The notes under the pieces were generated by a model, which searched no databases, had not been told where the DNA came from, and saw only the letters and a list, made by a program, of their open reading frames with translations. The position numbers and the translations under genes are program-made. From Takakia lepidozioides (lineage: Eukaryota > Streptophyta > Takakiopsida > Takakiales > Takakiaceae), in the NCBI GenBank assembly GCA_030704615.1, contig CM060734.1:38084042-38148041 (forward strand): a stretch of 64,000 bases of DNA, written 5' to 3'. Below are positions 10,661 through 22,132 of this stretch, one piece after another (position 1 is the first letter of the stretch; every line of letters starts with the position of its first letter).

Positions 10661-11109
10661 ACAAGAACTCTGTGGCACATGACACCTGTCACCACAACCC
10701 AACATCGCGCGCGGGACACATCGTGAGTCGAAAACATGGATCCATACATGGCAGATGACACATACATGATGGTCACGAAAGTCACATGATGACCATAGGC
10801 GTGAAGCCCTCACATATGCATGTATACACAAGGTTGTACATGTTCAAATTTCAAAATTCAAATTTGAAATTTAGTATATTTTATGATTGGGTACTTCTAG
10901 GATTTAGGATGGATGTATGTAGGTACGGATGGATGAGACCAGGAAGTATGTGTAATGAGAGGCAACCTCCAATCGTCACCTTCCTTTCATGGTCCTCTCA
11001 AACTGTTCTGACCACGAAAGCACAACGTGCAGCCAGTACCAACCGTGCCTCAGGTCCCTAAAATTGCGCCACGATATGTCTGTTGCCGAGAATGAAGAAA
11101 ACATTGCAT

Positions 11110-12029
11110 TCCATCTTGTTTTGCTTCTTCGAAACCAAGTTCAAATGCCCAGTGTAGGTGCTTTTAACCATCATGTACTGCAGTGGCGTTTCCAATGGCA
11201 TGGCAAGCCTCCTGGCCAAAACTCTGCCGAAGTCGCCTACATTCCCTGGAATCGAGTTGCTGATTTCATTACAGGGGAGTCTTCCCGTTCAGATGGCCCA
11301 TGCACTTTCAGCAGGCATCAGCAAAGATGCCATCCAGAGGGGTCTCTCTTAGCTCCTCACAGCAACAGTGCCAGGACTACAACAAGGTACATTGGGCTGC
11401 AGGTCATGGGTTGCAAGGGCTACTGAATGATTTCCATGAATGTCCAAGTGCCTGAATTGTTCCCTCTTGGAGGTTACCCCTGCAATGGCACACAAGAAAT
11501 GCCGAGTGAAGCCTGCAAAGAAGAAGGGGAGGAAGCCCAGAGCCACGGCCGCTTCCACTGAAGCAAAGCCAAAACAAATGAGGACCACACAAACAAAATC
11601 GGGTGAAGGCATCAAGAGGGGATGCATGTGCAGGTTTGTAGTGAAGCAATGTTATGTGGACCCTGATATTGCAGAGCTGGTCTATTATGAAAAGAGACAT
11701 GTGAATGGGGCTGGACAGGTCTGCCATGGACCTGCGCATCAAGTAGGTCGCGTTTCATTAGTTCCCCACCTGAGCGATGAGATGAAATCATGGGTGTTAC
11801 AAAACCTCCGTCTCGGACTAAGCATCAACAAGATAATGGCCAAGCACACGCAGAGGGTGAGGGAAATCATGGATGGGGGGTTCGAGGTTACTCGTGACAC
11901 CTTCCTTCTTTCAAATGACATCCGAAATATTGCTAACAAGTGCGATGAAGAAACATTCAAAAAGCATTCCAATGATGCACAAAGTGTCCGAATGTGGGTG
12001 CATGAAAACGCAGGAAGCGTTTTCTACTA
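11110..12029 (+). pseudogene. MULE-like transposase N-terminal fragment
   Basis: The first part (11110-11420) encodes FQWHGKPPGQN, VAYIPWNRVADFITGE and a cysteine-containing stretch. The frame then changes near 11430. The second part (to about 12029) has a lysine-rich linker, GCMCRFVVKQCY, VNGAGQVCHG, then RDTFLLSNDIRNIA and SVRMWVHENAGSVFYY. This order is typical of Mutator-like (FAR1/SWIM-type) transposase proteins that I know from non-seed plants. The DDE core and SWIM finger that should follow are missing: the sequence switches to a gypsy RNase H at about 12030. Family assignment is from memory of motif order; the truncation is visible. Confidence 0.6.
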
Positions 12030-12820
12030 CCTTTGCATGGACAGCTGATTGTCAACAGGCTTTTGAGGAACTTACATTGTCAGTAACAACTACACCTGTG
12101 CTGATTAACCCTCACTGGCATGTAGTATTTCATGTTCACTGTGATGCCTCAGGAGAAGCATTGGGAGCAATGTTAGCCCAAAATGTTACAGGAAACATAG
12201 ATTCACTTGTGTACTATGCTAGCAGGTTGATGAACAGTGCTGAAAGGAACTATAGCACAACTGAAAAAGAGGCGTTGGCAATGATTTATGCAGTCAAGAA
12301 ATTCAGGCATTACCTATTGGGAAGGAAGTTTATGTTTTATGTGGATCATCAGGCTTTAGTTTATCTGGTGAACAAGCCTTTGATAAGTGGCAGGATAACA
12401 AGATGGTTAATAATCTTGCACGAGTTTGAGTTTGAAGTTGTTTACAAGCCTGGCCATTTGCATCTTGTGGCAGATCACTTGTCATGCCTACCAACAGGAG
12501 AGGCCGCCATGGGAGTAGACAACCAACTACCTGATGCGAGTTTATTTACAGTGGAGGTGCAGGGAAGTGCAGATGATTGGTTAGATTGGCAGTGGCCAAT
12601 CAGATACTACCTTACTCATGGTCAGTGCCCACCTAGTTATGGGAGGGAGCAGAGGAAGAGAATAGCTATCAAGGCTTTACCTTACACTATGATAGGGGGC
12701 ATCATGTATAAGCTAGGACCTGATGGAGTTCTTAAACGATGCTTGTACCACCATGAAGTAAATAAAATTTTGGAGGAAGTTCATAAAGGAGTGGCTGGAG
12801 GTCATTTTGGAGAAGAGACT
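12030..12820 (+). pseudogene. Gypsy RNase H and integrase N-terminus, inverted segment
   Basis: The frame reads FAWTADCQQAFEELT, then HVHCDASGEALGAMLAQN (RNase H start), STTEKEALAMIYAVKKF, YVDHQALVYLV and GHLHLVADHLS, and then an integrase N-terminal region (EVHKGVAGGHFGEE). It belongs directly after the RT encoded on the opposite strand at 12821-13556: that RT ends KLLKKDV, and this segment starts with the next expected residues. The simplest reading is a local inversion inside one element. No integrase catalytic core is present. Confidence 0.85.
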
Positions 12821-13556
12821 ACATCTTTCTTCAGAAGCTTGTTCAATGGCGCTGCTATCTGTGCATACCGTCTGACAAATCTTCTGTAATAACTGGTTTG
12901 TCCAAGGAATCTCCTTAGACTCTTAACATTTCCTGGTGGTGGAGAGGCTTTAATAGCCTCTGTCTTTCTGGGATCCACAAGCAGTCCCCTCTTACACACA
13001 ATGTGTCCCAAAAGTAACCCTGAGTTCACACAGAAAGTACACTTCTCCGGATTCAGGCCCAAACCTCTCATCCTGCATCTGACCAAACATAACTCCAATT
13101 TATGCAAGTGCTCATTCTTAGAACTGTGAAGTCATCTAAGAACACCTGCATGAAATCATCCAGATACTCATGGAAAGATTCACTTATCACTCTCTGAAAA
13201 GTTGCTGGTGCATTACAAAGTCCAAAAGGCATGACTTTGTATGCATAGGCACTCCAGTCTGTGATGAAAGCTGTCTTTCCCTGGTCTTCTTCTGCCACTT
13301 GCACTTGGTTATACCCACTGAAGCCATCCATGAATGAGTACATCTCATGGCCTGCCACAGTGTCCAATACCACTTCTGTGAATGGCAAATGGAAGGGATC
13401 TTTCTTTGTACAAGCATTAAACTTCTTATAGTTCACACAAACTCTTAGTTTACCATTCTTCTTGGGAATTATCACAATGGTGACAACCAAGTTGTATACT
13501 CTATCGGGTATATAAACTTAGCCTCAGCCAACAACAACATTGCTTGCGATCGCTCA
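12821..13556 (-). pseudogene. Gypsy reverse transcriptase fragment
   Basis: Minus-strand coding includes KFIYPIE, IIPKKNGKLRVCVNYKKFN, PFTEVVLDTVAGHEMYSFMDG, MPFGLCNAPATFQR, the YxDD-type box MQVFLDDFTV, then CTFCVNSGLLLGHIV and LGQTSYYRRFVRRYAQIAAP. The frame is broken near 13490 and near 13125. It continues the pol whose start lies at 14546-15131. The intervening 13557-14545 is a foreign LTR plus chromodomain piece. The left end abuts the inverted RNase H segment. Confidence 0.85.
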
Positions 13557-14116
13557 TGATGCCGCTTTTGGCATCACCTTGAGCAAGGGTTCACCTGGAA
13601 CCCTCTTTGACTAGGAAGATAACCTTGAACCAACCGTGCGCCCCAATCACTACAATTGGGTCCACCTTGGAATGTTGGCCTGAGGTACGGGAACACGCCG
13701 AAGCCGCACTACGACTTCGTCCCGAGGCTACACGATTATAGTACGTGAACGGAAGCACGTAGCTTCCGCGTTAGCCCGCACTACAAGGCCACCCCCTCGG
13801 TAGCGCAGTTATAGTACGCGCACGCGTCAGGTGCGCACTAGCACGTGAACTCCCAAAGAAAGCGCAAGTTTCCTTGCCCCTTGGATGGGAGTCACCCGAT
13901 TTCGGCACTACGCAAACACACGATTAACCCAATTTACCTCTCCCACTTTTATAAGCTAGCATGCATTCTACACACTAGCCAACCATACCATGCATCATCA
14001 TTCCAAACAAATATGACGCACAACATTTGGAACCCATTTCCTTTATAACAAAATTTTGTACAATACAAGTTTTTGTAATCGGATTCCTAAGCTAGCTAAG
14101 CCGGGCTAAGCATGCA
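13557..14116 (-). mobile_element. 3' LTR of an inserted chromovirus
   Basis: The LTR-like block starts TGATGCCGC on the plus strand and ends AAGCATGCA. It is preceded, in minus-strand sense, by a purine tract (TGTGGGGGAGGAAA at 14117-14130) of polypurine-tract type and by a chromodomain. CTTTTATAAG near 13950 gives a TATA box for minus-strand transcription. Only this one LTR is seen. Confidence 0.65.
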
Positions 14117-14150
14117 TTTCCTCCCCCACACTCCAAGGTTGATGTCCCCA

Positions 14151-14545
14151 TCAACGCTTCTTCCGCTTTTGAGGTCGCCCTTCGAAAGCTGCAACCGCCT
14201 CGGATGCGTTTCCCATTTCTGAGGCACACACCCAAGATGCCTCCACATGATGATAGCCCTTCCATTTGACGAGATACTCCGTTTCTCGGTTCCTGAACCT
14301 CCTCGACTTAAGTATTGCCTCCACCTCGTACTCAGGTTCATTTTCATGATCCAACAACATAGGTGGCGGACGCAACACTTGATGCCGATTCGGACGCGCT
14401 TCATCTTTGAAGTAAGGCTTCAAAAGGGAGACATGGAATACTGGGTGCACCTTGCTGTTTGCCGGCAGCTCCAATTCATACACATCCTCATTCATAACCT
14501 TCCGAATGCGAAATGGTCCCGCATACGGAGGCCCAACCTTCTGTG
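14151..14545 (-). pseudogene. Integrase C-terminus with chromodomain
   Basis: Minus-strand residues YAGPFRIRKVMNEDVYELEL, HPVFHVSLLKPYF and then a chromodomain (YEVEAILKSRRFRN, EYLVKWKGYHHVEASWV) match the C-terminal end of chromovirus integrases. A basic tail RPQKRKKR follows. It is fused in frame to the RT start of another gypsy element at about 14545, where NPNYAQKV meets GPPYAGPF, giving one 326-codon chimeric frame (14151-15131). A whole RT-RNase H-integrase core is missing at that joint. Confidence 0.85.
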
Positions 14546-16743
14546 CATAGTTGGGATTCATTCTGTACCTCGCCTGTTTGATTGGTACTGACCCTGGTTC
14601 CAGTTCAATCTTATGATGACAGATCTCTGGTGGTATCCCTTTCAGATCCTCATAGCTCCAAGCAAATACATCTCTATATTTGATGAACAGACTCTTAGCT
14701 TCCTCAAAGAATTCTGGTTCCAAGTCAGCCCCTACTTTCACCATTCTCGGTTCCTCCTCAGTTCCCACATTCACTTCTCTCACCTGCTCATCAGCTGTGA
14801 TTGTCCAACCAGTCACTACTTCATCCTGCAAACTCACAGTGGTTGGTTCTTCTAGGATTTCCATTTCTCCCTCTCTTTCTTCATAGAAATGTGGTGGGTA
14901 ACTGCTTGTTTCACCCTCAATTGGTGTTGCTGTCACTACACCACAGCAGATACCTTTTAAACAACTTAGGCCCTCCAGTTGCATTTCTGCAACCTGCTCC
15001 CAACAGGGTAGCTTCTTGCTCCTCATCAAGTCCTTTTCTCCAGTCATACTCTTTGACTCTTTGAGGTCTTCTCGCAGCAGGTAGTCTACTAGATTTCTTA
15101 GTGGTGATTTGTATCTTGCACTTCCCATCATGCACAGTTAGTAACTGGGAATTCCAGTCATGGAATACCCTGGCCTGTTTCAGCCATGGTCGACCCAGTA
15201 ATAAGGAGTAGGCTTCCATGACATTATCCATTTTCAATACAGTCACTGTGATCTTAAAGATCATCTTTTGAATCTGTATCTTAACTCTTCTTATTAAGCC
15301 TAATGGCTGAACACTTCTTTGATCTGCCATTGTTACTGTGAATGGGGCTGGTTTCATGTTACTTAGAACAAGCTTCTGCCTTAATTGGTCTGTTATGATA
15401 TTCACTCTAGAGCCTCCATCTATCAGTACATCAGTCAAGTCTGTGCTTCCAATTCTCAATTGGATTACTAGCATAGAATCATCAAAGTCCATGACTGTTT
15501 CTCGCCCTTCTGGCTTCACAGTATAGCTTGTCACCTTGCTCTTCAGGTATGTGTTCCCTGTCACATGGGCAATCTGATTAATTGCTTGATACAGCCTGTG
15601 CCTACAATGAGGTGCCACAGCCAGTAGCTGTCCAATGGTAATCTCCGCTTTGGACTGACATATCACTTCGGCCAAAGTCCCTTCATTACCCTGCACTTGT
15701 GCAACTTCTTCACTCACTTCATCTTCTCTTTCAGAATCAGAGGAATCTGCCATAGGGATATCAATACTCTTCTGCATTTCCCTTATGGTTTCAGCCACTT
15801 CCTTGTGTAGTTCCTTCTCATCTCTCCAAGCCTCATCATCTTCAGGCACATCACCGCCATCCTCATTATCATCATCTTCCTCATCTACTGGAGGTATTAG
15901 TTTAGCTTTGCTTCTAGTTACTATCATCGTACTCACTTCTGGTACAAAACATGGCCTAACCATGTGAGCTGCCACCACTGGGCCCTCATTCACAGGAGCT
16001 CTCATCTCATTTTGGTGTCTGATCCAGATCGGACAGGCTGCCTTGCGATGTCCTGCCTGATTACAATAGTAACACAGTTCTTCACCATTGCGTCCTCGAC
16101 CTTGATCTGCTCTGGGATTATTTCTATAATCCTGATTCCCTGGCTGATAATTACCCCTTGGATTACCCTGATAGTTGCCCCTGGGATTGCCTTGGTAATT
16201 CCCTCTTGGATTACCTCTTCCTTCTATACCATTGTTATAACCACCACGCCTACCATAGTGGTTCTGATCACTGTTTCTTCTTGGCTGGGGCTGCACTTGA
16301 TGCACCCTTACTTGCCTAGGTTCTCTTGCAGCTGTCCTTCTGTTGTAATAACAATTCTCAGTGAAATGGTTATCCATTTTACAGATAGTACAGTGTTTCT
16401 CCTTCATATGGCATTCAGCTGTGGTATGGCCTTCATTCTGGCATTTTGCACACCAAACACCCTTCCTCCAATGTGTTGCAGCCTCTGTGGCATACTTCTT
16501 CAAGATCTCTTCCAATCTTTTCTCATAGTTATCCCTCTTCAACTTTTCATTCTTCTTACTCTTCCTCTTGAGCTCTTGCTCTTCTTCCTCATCTGACTCC
16601 TCCTCAGAGTTCTCATCCTCATTTTTCTCTCTCCTGAGCATTCCCAATTGCTCAATTCTGTTAGCTGTTTCAAATGCCTCCTCCACTGTATTATGGGGTA
16701 GCATATCCACTTTCTTTTGCAACTCTGGTCTTAGTCCATTCAT
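14546..16743 (-). pseudogene. Gypsy gag C-terminus, protease and start of RT (element 3)
   Basis: Reading leftward: an acidic coiled region (ENSEEESDEEEE), three CCHC zinc knuckles (CAKCQNEGHTTAEC, CTICKMDNHFTENC, CYYCNQAGHRKAAC), a short internal repeat of QGNPRGNY (three copies), and a retropepsin with VLIDGGSRVNII. The catalytic Asp is present there, with DGG in place of DTG, as in many plant elements. LLLGRPWLKQA follows, then a linker and the start of RT (PPEICHHKIELEP, RYRMNPNYA). The long frame 14917-16743 is open for 608 codons, and the next frame overlaps it. RT then jumps into a chromodomain. The element is defective. Confidence 0.85.
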
Positions 16744-16852
16744 AAACCAAGTCTTTCTGTAACCCTGGTGCTAGTACAGCAGCCAACTTTTTCATCATCA
16801 ATTCCATCTTTTCCATGTACTCTTCAACAATTTCATACTTCTTTTGCTTTAA

Positions 16853-17960
16853 CTATTGTAAACTTCCATACACTTCATCCTCAGTTTTACTTGTCCTGAA
16901 CATATTTCGGAATGCTGTACTTAAGCCATTCCAGGTTAGGAAATGATTATCAGGGAATCTTGCATACCATTCACTTGCTTTCTTTATAAGTGAACAAGGA
17001 AATAATCTCATTTTGGCATCATCGTCATTCTCATTGTTCACAATACACATGTGCTCAAATTGGCTGATGTGTACATCAGGATCCCCTTTTCCTGCATATA
17101 TTGGAAAATGTGGTTTTGCCCGTGTTGGTTGTAATGCCATCTGTGGCCCTACCCCCTGCCCACTGACAGGTGCTGGCCCCCCTGCTGGTGCTGGTCCTTG
17201 AGGACCTGTTGTAGTTGTGGTGGAACTTCCACCAAGTGCTGGCCCCTGAGCACTCCCTGCTACTGGCCCCACTATATTCACAGTATTCCCAGCTCCAGTT
17301 GCACTACTTCCCACACTCCTTGTCCCCCCAGAGCCAGATCCAGATCCAGGCTACCTGCCTGATCCCCCTGAGCCGACACCTTCGTTGGCCTGTGATCCAA
17401 GTGCTCCACTTGATCCAGGTCCAACAGGTTGGGATGTCCTGGTTGTAGTCTCAACCTCAACTGTTGGGTCTACTTCTTCATACTCTTCATCTTCCAATTT
17501 CTTCTCTCTGTTTTCATCTTCCAAGTTATGCCCTTGGGTTTCTTCTTCTTCACTCATGTAACTCAACTGAAGTGATGTGGGAGAGTCTGAACTCTCCGTT
17601 GGCTCTACCACATCCTCCTCTCCTTCCTAGCCTTGTGCCTCAGAAACTGGAGTTCCTGCTTTTGGTGTTCCATGCCAACTCTGATCAAAGATTTCCGTCA
17701 AATCTTTAATCCAGGGGTGTACCTCAGATCTTTCACCTCGTGGTTGATCTTCTTCCTGTACCAATTCTCTTAATCTTTCTTGTAAAGAATAAGAAGGAGT
17801 AGCATCCAACTCTAGTTCTTCCGGTATGGGTGATGTACTCTTTGATCTTAACGGTGTGAGAGGTCCAGATGATTCCCTTATATCTATTCCTCTCTCCCAA
17901 AGATATGGATAATAGCTTTCAGATAACTTTCTCTTTTTGCTGAATATCTCTGGAGTCTAG
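16853..17960 (-). pseudogene. Gypsy gag N-terminal region, element 3 (broken)
   Basis: Three consecutive minus-strand frames carry gag: an acidic N-terminus (DATPSYSLQERLRELVQEED at about 17800), a glutamate-rich part (17351-17611), and the capsid-like part (16853-17314) with ISQFEHMCIVNNEN, RLFPCSLIKKASEWYA and TAFRNMF. Stops or frame changes separate the pieces near 17625, 17350 and 16850. The proline/glycine-rich stretch GPAPAGGPAPVSG precedes the capsid. Confidence 0.75.
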
Positions 17961-17999
17961 CTTCTCTTTCATCACTCATGTCCCATGCCTTTCATATCT

Positions 18000-18494
18000 T
18001 TAATGAGGCAATAACCAAAACTGTCTTCTGTAGTATCTCTCGTATATGCCTGGATTTCTTTCAAGCTTCAATACACTTTTGGCTATACTAGAAGTCTCCG
18101 TTACCATATAACCATATGGCAAACAAGTCTGAAAAGTTGTTCTTGGTGTGAGTTTGATCCACAGAATATCCTTAGGAATCCAATTCTTTACCAGTACAAG
18201 CTCTTCATGCATATGAGTGTAAACATTCACTTTCCTTTCCTCCCAGCCTTCAAACTCTACTCGCTTAATGGATAGCAACGTTATCACATAAACCAGTGTT
18301 GGTAACCAACGTGCTCTCCCTCTACAGGCCACCTGATAAATCTTTATCACTCCTTTCTCCAGACCCCACTTAGGGTCAGCTTCATGCACTCTCTTAAGAA
18401 TGTTTTCTTTACAACCGTCTGGCAATTCCAAGAACCTCTGAAAGAATTGTTTGGACAATCTTTCCTTCTCAGTTCCACAGGGAATTTGATTCAC
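18000..18494 (-). CDS. Leader ORF upstream of gag, element 3
   Basis: This 164-codon frame starts MNQIPCGTEKE right after the primer-binding site and precedes gag. I do not recognise a domain. A decayed counterpart lies in the same position in element 4 (24600-25079), with recognisable matches: KQFFQRFLELP against KTFLEKFHGLP, KWGLEKGVI against KWGLKGGVI, NWIPKDI against YWIPKDL. Conservation between two diverged elements suggests a genuine element-encoded protein between the primer site and gag. Function unknown. Confidence 0.6.
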   Translation of the reverse strand: MNQIPCGTEKERLSKQFFQRFLELPDGCKENILKRVHEADPKWGLEKGVIKIYQVACRGRARWLPTLVYVITLLSIKRVEFEGWEERKVNVYTHMHEELVLVKNWIPKDILWIKLTPRTTFQTCLPYGYMVTETSSIAKSVLKLERNPGIYERYYRRQFWLLPH

Positions 18495-18523
18495 ATCAAA
18501 TTATTTAATTCTCCAACCACCAT

Positions 18524-18533
18524 GATCCCACCA
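18524..18533 (-). other. Putative primer-binding site, element 3
   Basis: On the minus strand TGGTGGGATC lies two bases inside the proposed LTR. It begins with TGG, as expected for pairing with a tRNA CCA end. The tRNA was not identified. Confidence 0.5.
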
Positions 18534-18535
18534 GA

Positions 18536-18964
18536 TGCCTGTCACATCTGGTTGTTCATGACCCGAGCGGCTTTTACTCACCCATCCCTTTGCTATCCGA
18601 GGCGGAAACTCCAAGATAGAAGAGTTGGATATCTCTAAACACTCAGCCCGCTCAGAACAATCAGTCATGACCTACAGCTAGTGAATCATGGTTGTGCTTC
18701 CTATTTGTATTTCTTCTTGCCTTCATGTTAGCCAATTACCTTACTGTGCATACTGAAGCATCAGATTGCTTCAGTATCTATCAAGTTCCAATCAATCATT
18801 CATTCATTCCACAACTTCACTCTTGTCTCTCTACACAGTGTATTTGTATCGAGTTAGTATCAGATTATGATTTATCAAGTATCAGGCCAATGCCATGATG
18901 TCCCTAATCTACCCTACTGTATGTTTCTACAGCTTGCATGAATTAAGTCTCAATCAAGTCATCA
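18536..18964 (-). mobile_element. Candidate 5' LTR of element 3
   Basis: The block lies between the primer site of element 3 and the point where the integrase of element 4 is interrupted. It starts TGCCTGTCAC and ends AAGTCATCA, so it has TG...CA ends. No second copy and no clear TATA box were found. The boundaries are inferred from context. Confidence 0.5.
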
Positions 18965-19930
18965 TTTCCTCTTCACTGTTTCCGCTCTCCGTTTCGTCTC
19001 CTCTTCCTCTGACCAAGTCGCGCTCTCCAAGAAGTGATGTGGGTATCATATATTCAATGGGTAATAGTGTCTCTGCTCCATACACCAGTTGAAATGGTGT
19101 ATGCTTCGTGGTCACCTTGTATGATGTCCTGAATGCCTATAGTGTTGAGTTCAATTTGGTGTCCCAATCTGTACGATTGGCATTTACTATCTTGGTTAAG
19201 ATAGTGCATAATATTTTGTTGGTAGATTCGGCCTTACCGTTTCCTTGAGGATAGTAAGCAGTACTCTTGTGATGTACAATCATGAACTCATCCGTCAAGC
19301 ATTTTATGGCATCATTTATGAAATGTGATCCTTGATCACTGACGAATTCCAGTGGGCAACCAAATCGTGTGATGATGTTTTCATATAAGAATTTGGTTGT
19401 TGATCTGGCAGTGTTGTCTCTTAGTGCCTTGGCCTCTACCCATTTGGTAGTGTAGTCAGTGGCTGTGAGGATGTATTGGTTTTGTGTGTACCTTGCTAGA
19501 GGTTTAATGGGTCCCACGAAGTCTAGCCCCCATTGCTGAAATGGTTCTGTTGGTAGTATTGGGTGCAGAGTCCCCTTCCCCGTTCGTTCTACTGGTCCCA
19601 TCCTCTCGCAGACATCACACTGTTGACAGTGTTCATAAGTATCTCCAAATATAGTAGGCCACCAGTAGCCTGCTAGTAATTTTCTTTGCTGTCAGGTCCG
19701 AACTGAAGTGTCCTCCTGCAATTCCTTCGTGTAGTTCTTGCCATACTGTTTTGGCTTGGTATTTGTTTACACATCTTCTCATTATGGAGTCAATTCCTCT
19801 TTTGTACAGAATCCCTTTGATTAATGTGTATGGCTTGCTTTTCATTGAAAGCTTCCTCCTGTCATCTTTGGTGTAATCTTCAGGAAAAATTTCCCTGTGT
19901 TCAGATAGTATTTGATTGGCCATTGCCAAT
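18965..19930 (-). pseudogene. Gypsy integrase, element 4
   Basis: Minus-strand frames give the zinc-binding N-terminus ([24 protein letters not shown] across a frame break near 19690) and the full catalytic core: [12 protein letters not shown] (first Asp), [12 protein letters not shown] (second Asp), [12 protein letters not shown] (Glu), so D,D-35-E is present. QLVYGAETLLPIEY follows in a second frame after a stop at 19137. The C-terminal end is lost at about 18965, where the LTR of element 3 begins, indicating that element 3 inserted into element 4. Confidence 0.85.
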
Positions 19931-22060
19931 CATCTTGATCTTGATCTTGAATATCTTCTGATTCTTCTTTGGTGACTGTATAAGCTCCAATACTGATATT
20001 GGCCAATTCTTGATTGTTTGTGTCTTTGTTTTCCTTGTCATCTTCTTCTTCTGGATCTGGCTCTTCTTCAATAATAAGTCCTTCATCAAGAGGTTCATCT
20101 TCATCGGATGAATCCTCTTCTTCGTCCGTGTCGTCCATGAGTTTGAGATCATCTGGAAGGTCATAGTCTCCTTGAAACATTCCTTGAGCATTTATAGGAT
20201 CTGTCTCTTCATCTGGTGCTTCCGGTTGAACAACAAACAGAAATGCATCGGGAAGTTGATCCTCTACCCCCGTGGCTGGTTCTCCTGTAGTAATCCTTGA
20301 CAGATGATCTGTTGTAACATGTAATCTCCCTGGTTTATGAACAACTTCAAAGTCGTACTCATGAAGAAGTAATAACCATCGAGCAACCCTGCCACTAGCT
20401 AGTGGTTGATTTGCTAAATGAACTAGAGCCTGATGATCAACAATAAACTTAAAGCGATTGCCAAGTAAATAATGCCGAAATTTTTGAACAGCATAAATCA
20501 TTGCCAATGCTTCCCTTTCTGTGGTGCTATAATTATTTTTTTCGGCTGCTGTCAGTAACCTGCTTGCATAATAGATTGGTGAATCTATTGTGCATGTCAC
20601 ATTCTGAGCTAGAACCGCTCCCAAAGCAATGCCTGATGCATCACTGTGTACATGAAATGGTAAATCCCATCTTGGATTTATCAGAATTGGTGCTGTTGTG
20701 AGTGCCCTTTTTAGTGAATCAAATGATTCCTGACAAGCTGGAGACCATCGGTATTCGGCATCTTGCTTCAGTAGTCTATAGACTGGTGCCGCTCTGTGAG
20801 CATATTTGTCCATGTACCTTCTGTAATAGCTCGTCTGTCCAGAAATCTCTTGAGTTTCTTGGGATTTTTTGGTGGTGGTATTTTCTGGATAACCTCCACT
20901 TTCTTTGGATCTACCAGAATTCCCTGTTGGCACACAATGTGTCCCAATAATAATCCTGAATTCACACAGAATGTACATTTTTCCGGGTTGAGACTTACTC
21001 CATTGTTTCTGCAGGCTTGTAGGCAAAGTTTTAACTGTGCCAAATGTTTGGATTTCTGTCCGAAGACACTGAAATCATCCAAAAATACCTGCATAAAATC
21101 ATTGAGATAGTTCTTGAATATCTCAGATACTGCTCGTTGAAATGTGGCTGATGCATTGCAAAGTCCAAATGGGCATGACTTTGTAAGCATATGCTCCCCA
21201 TTCAGTGATGAATGCGGTCTTTTCTTGGTCTTCTTCTGCCATTGTACCTGGTTGTACCCACTAAACCCATCCATGAATGAGTACATCTCATGTCCAGCCA
21301 CTGTGTCCAACACTATTTCAATGAAAGGTAGTGGAAAAGGGTCTTTCTTGGTTCCTACGTTTAACTTGCGGTAGTCCACACACACTCGTAGTTTTCCATT
21401 TTTTTTGGGTACTATCACAATGGGCAATAACCATTGTGGTGTCTCTACTGGGTATATGAATCCTGCATCCAGTAACTTCTTGATTTCTTCCCAAACTTTA
21501 GCTGCATAGTTGGGGTTCATTCTGTAATGGTTCTGACGAATTGGTTTTGTGTCAACTTCCAATTCAATTCGGTGTTGACATATATTAGAAGGTATACCCT
21601 TCAAATCTTTGTAGTTCCAGGCAAATACATCCTTGTATTCAGTGAATAATGCAGTAGCTTCTTGTAGAAATGTTTCTTCAAGACCTGCACTTACTCGTAT
21701 TATTTGTGGCTCTTCTACTGTTCCTAGATTCACTTGAATCAATTGAGTTTCTTCCGTTACTGTCCATCCTGCGATTTCTTGTCCGATGGTTGCAATTGTG
21801 GCAGATACTTCATTGATTTGAATGTCTTCTTCCCTTTCTTGATAGAAACGGGCAGGGTGTTGAGGTGCGTTCATCGTTTCTTCCTCTGAAGCTTCCGTTC
21901 TCGAAGTATTTGGTTCTCCTTGAGTGTTCACCATGTGACATCCTACTGTTGTGGTATGCTTGACCACCAGTTGCCCAGTAGGTTCCAATTGTGGATGTGC
22001 TGCGTATACTGTGGCTTCTTCTTCATCCGACAGTCCACTGGACCAATCATACTCTTCCAC
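19842..22060 (-). pseudogene. Gypsy RT and RNase H, element 4
   Basis: RT motifs in order: RMNPNYAAKVWEEIKKLLDA, PKKNGKLRVCVDYRKLN, SFMDGFSGYNQVQ, the box FGLCNASATFQR, and MQVFLDDFSVFG (the metal-binding Asp pair), then LLGHIVCQQGILVDPKK. RNase H follows with FHVHSDASGIALGAVLAQN, STTEREALAMIYAVQKF, VDHQALVHLANQPLASG and GRLHVTTDHLS. An acidic linker (DTDEEEDSSDEDEPLDEG) lies before integrase. Frame changes occur near 21220 and 20800-21000, so the protein cannot be made intact. Confidence 0.9.
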
Positions 22061-22132
22061 TATGCAAGGTCGTTTATCTCGTGGAATAGTACCTCGTTGC
22101 TTGGTAGTGATGGTGACTTTGTTATGTTTATT

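Noticed and set aside
10461-10685. Overlapping proline- and glycine-rich ORFs on both strands
   Set aside because: They arise from the GC-rich poly-C tract. No motif and no start context.
19137-19601. Intact host integrase-like gene
   Set aside because: The catalytic triad is complete but it sits inside a frame-broken gypsy pol with no independent start.
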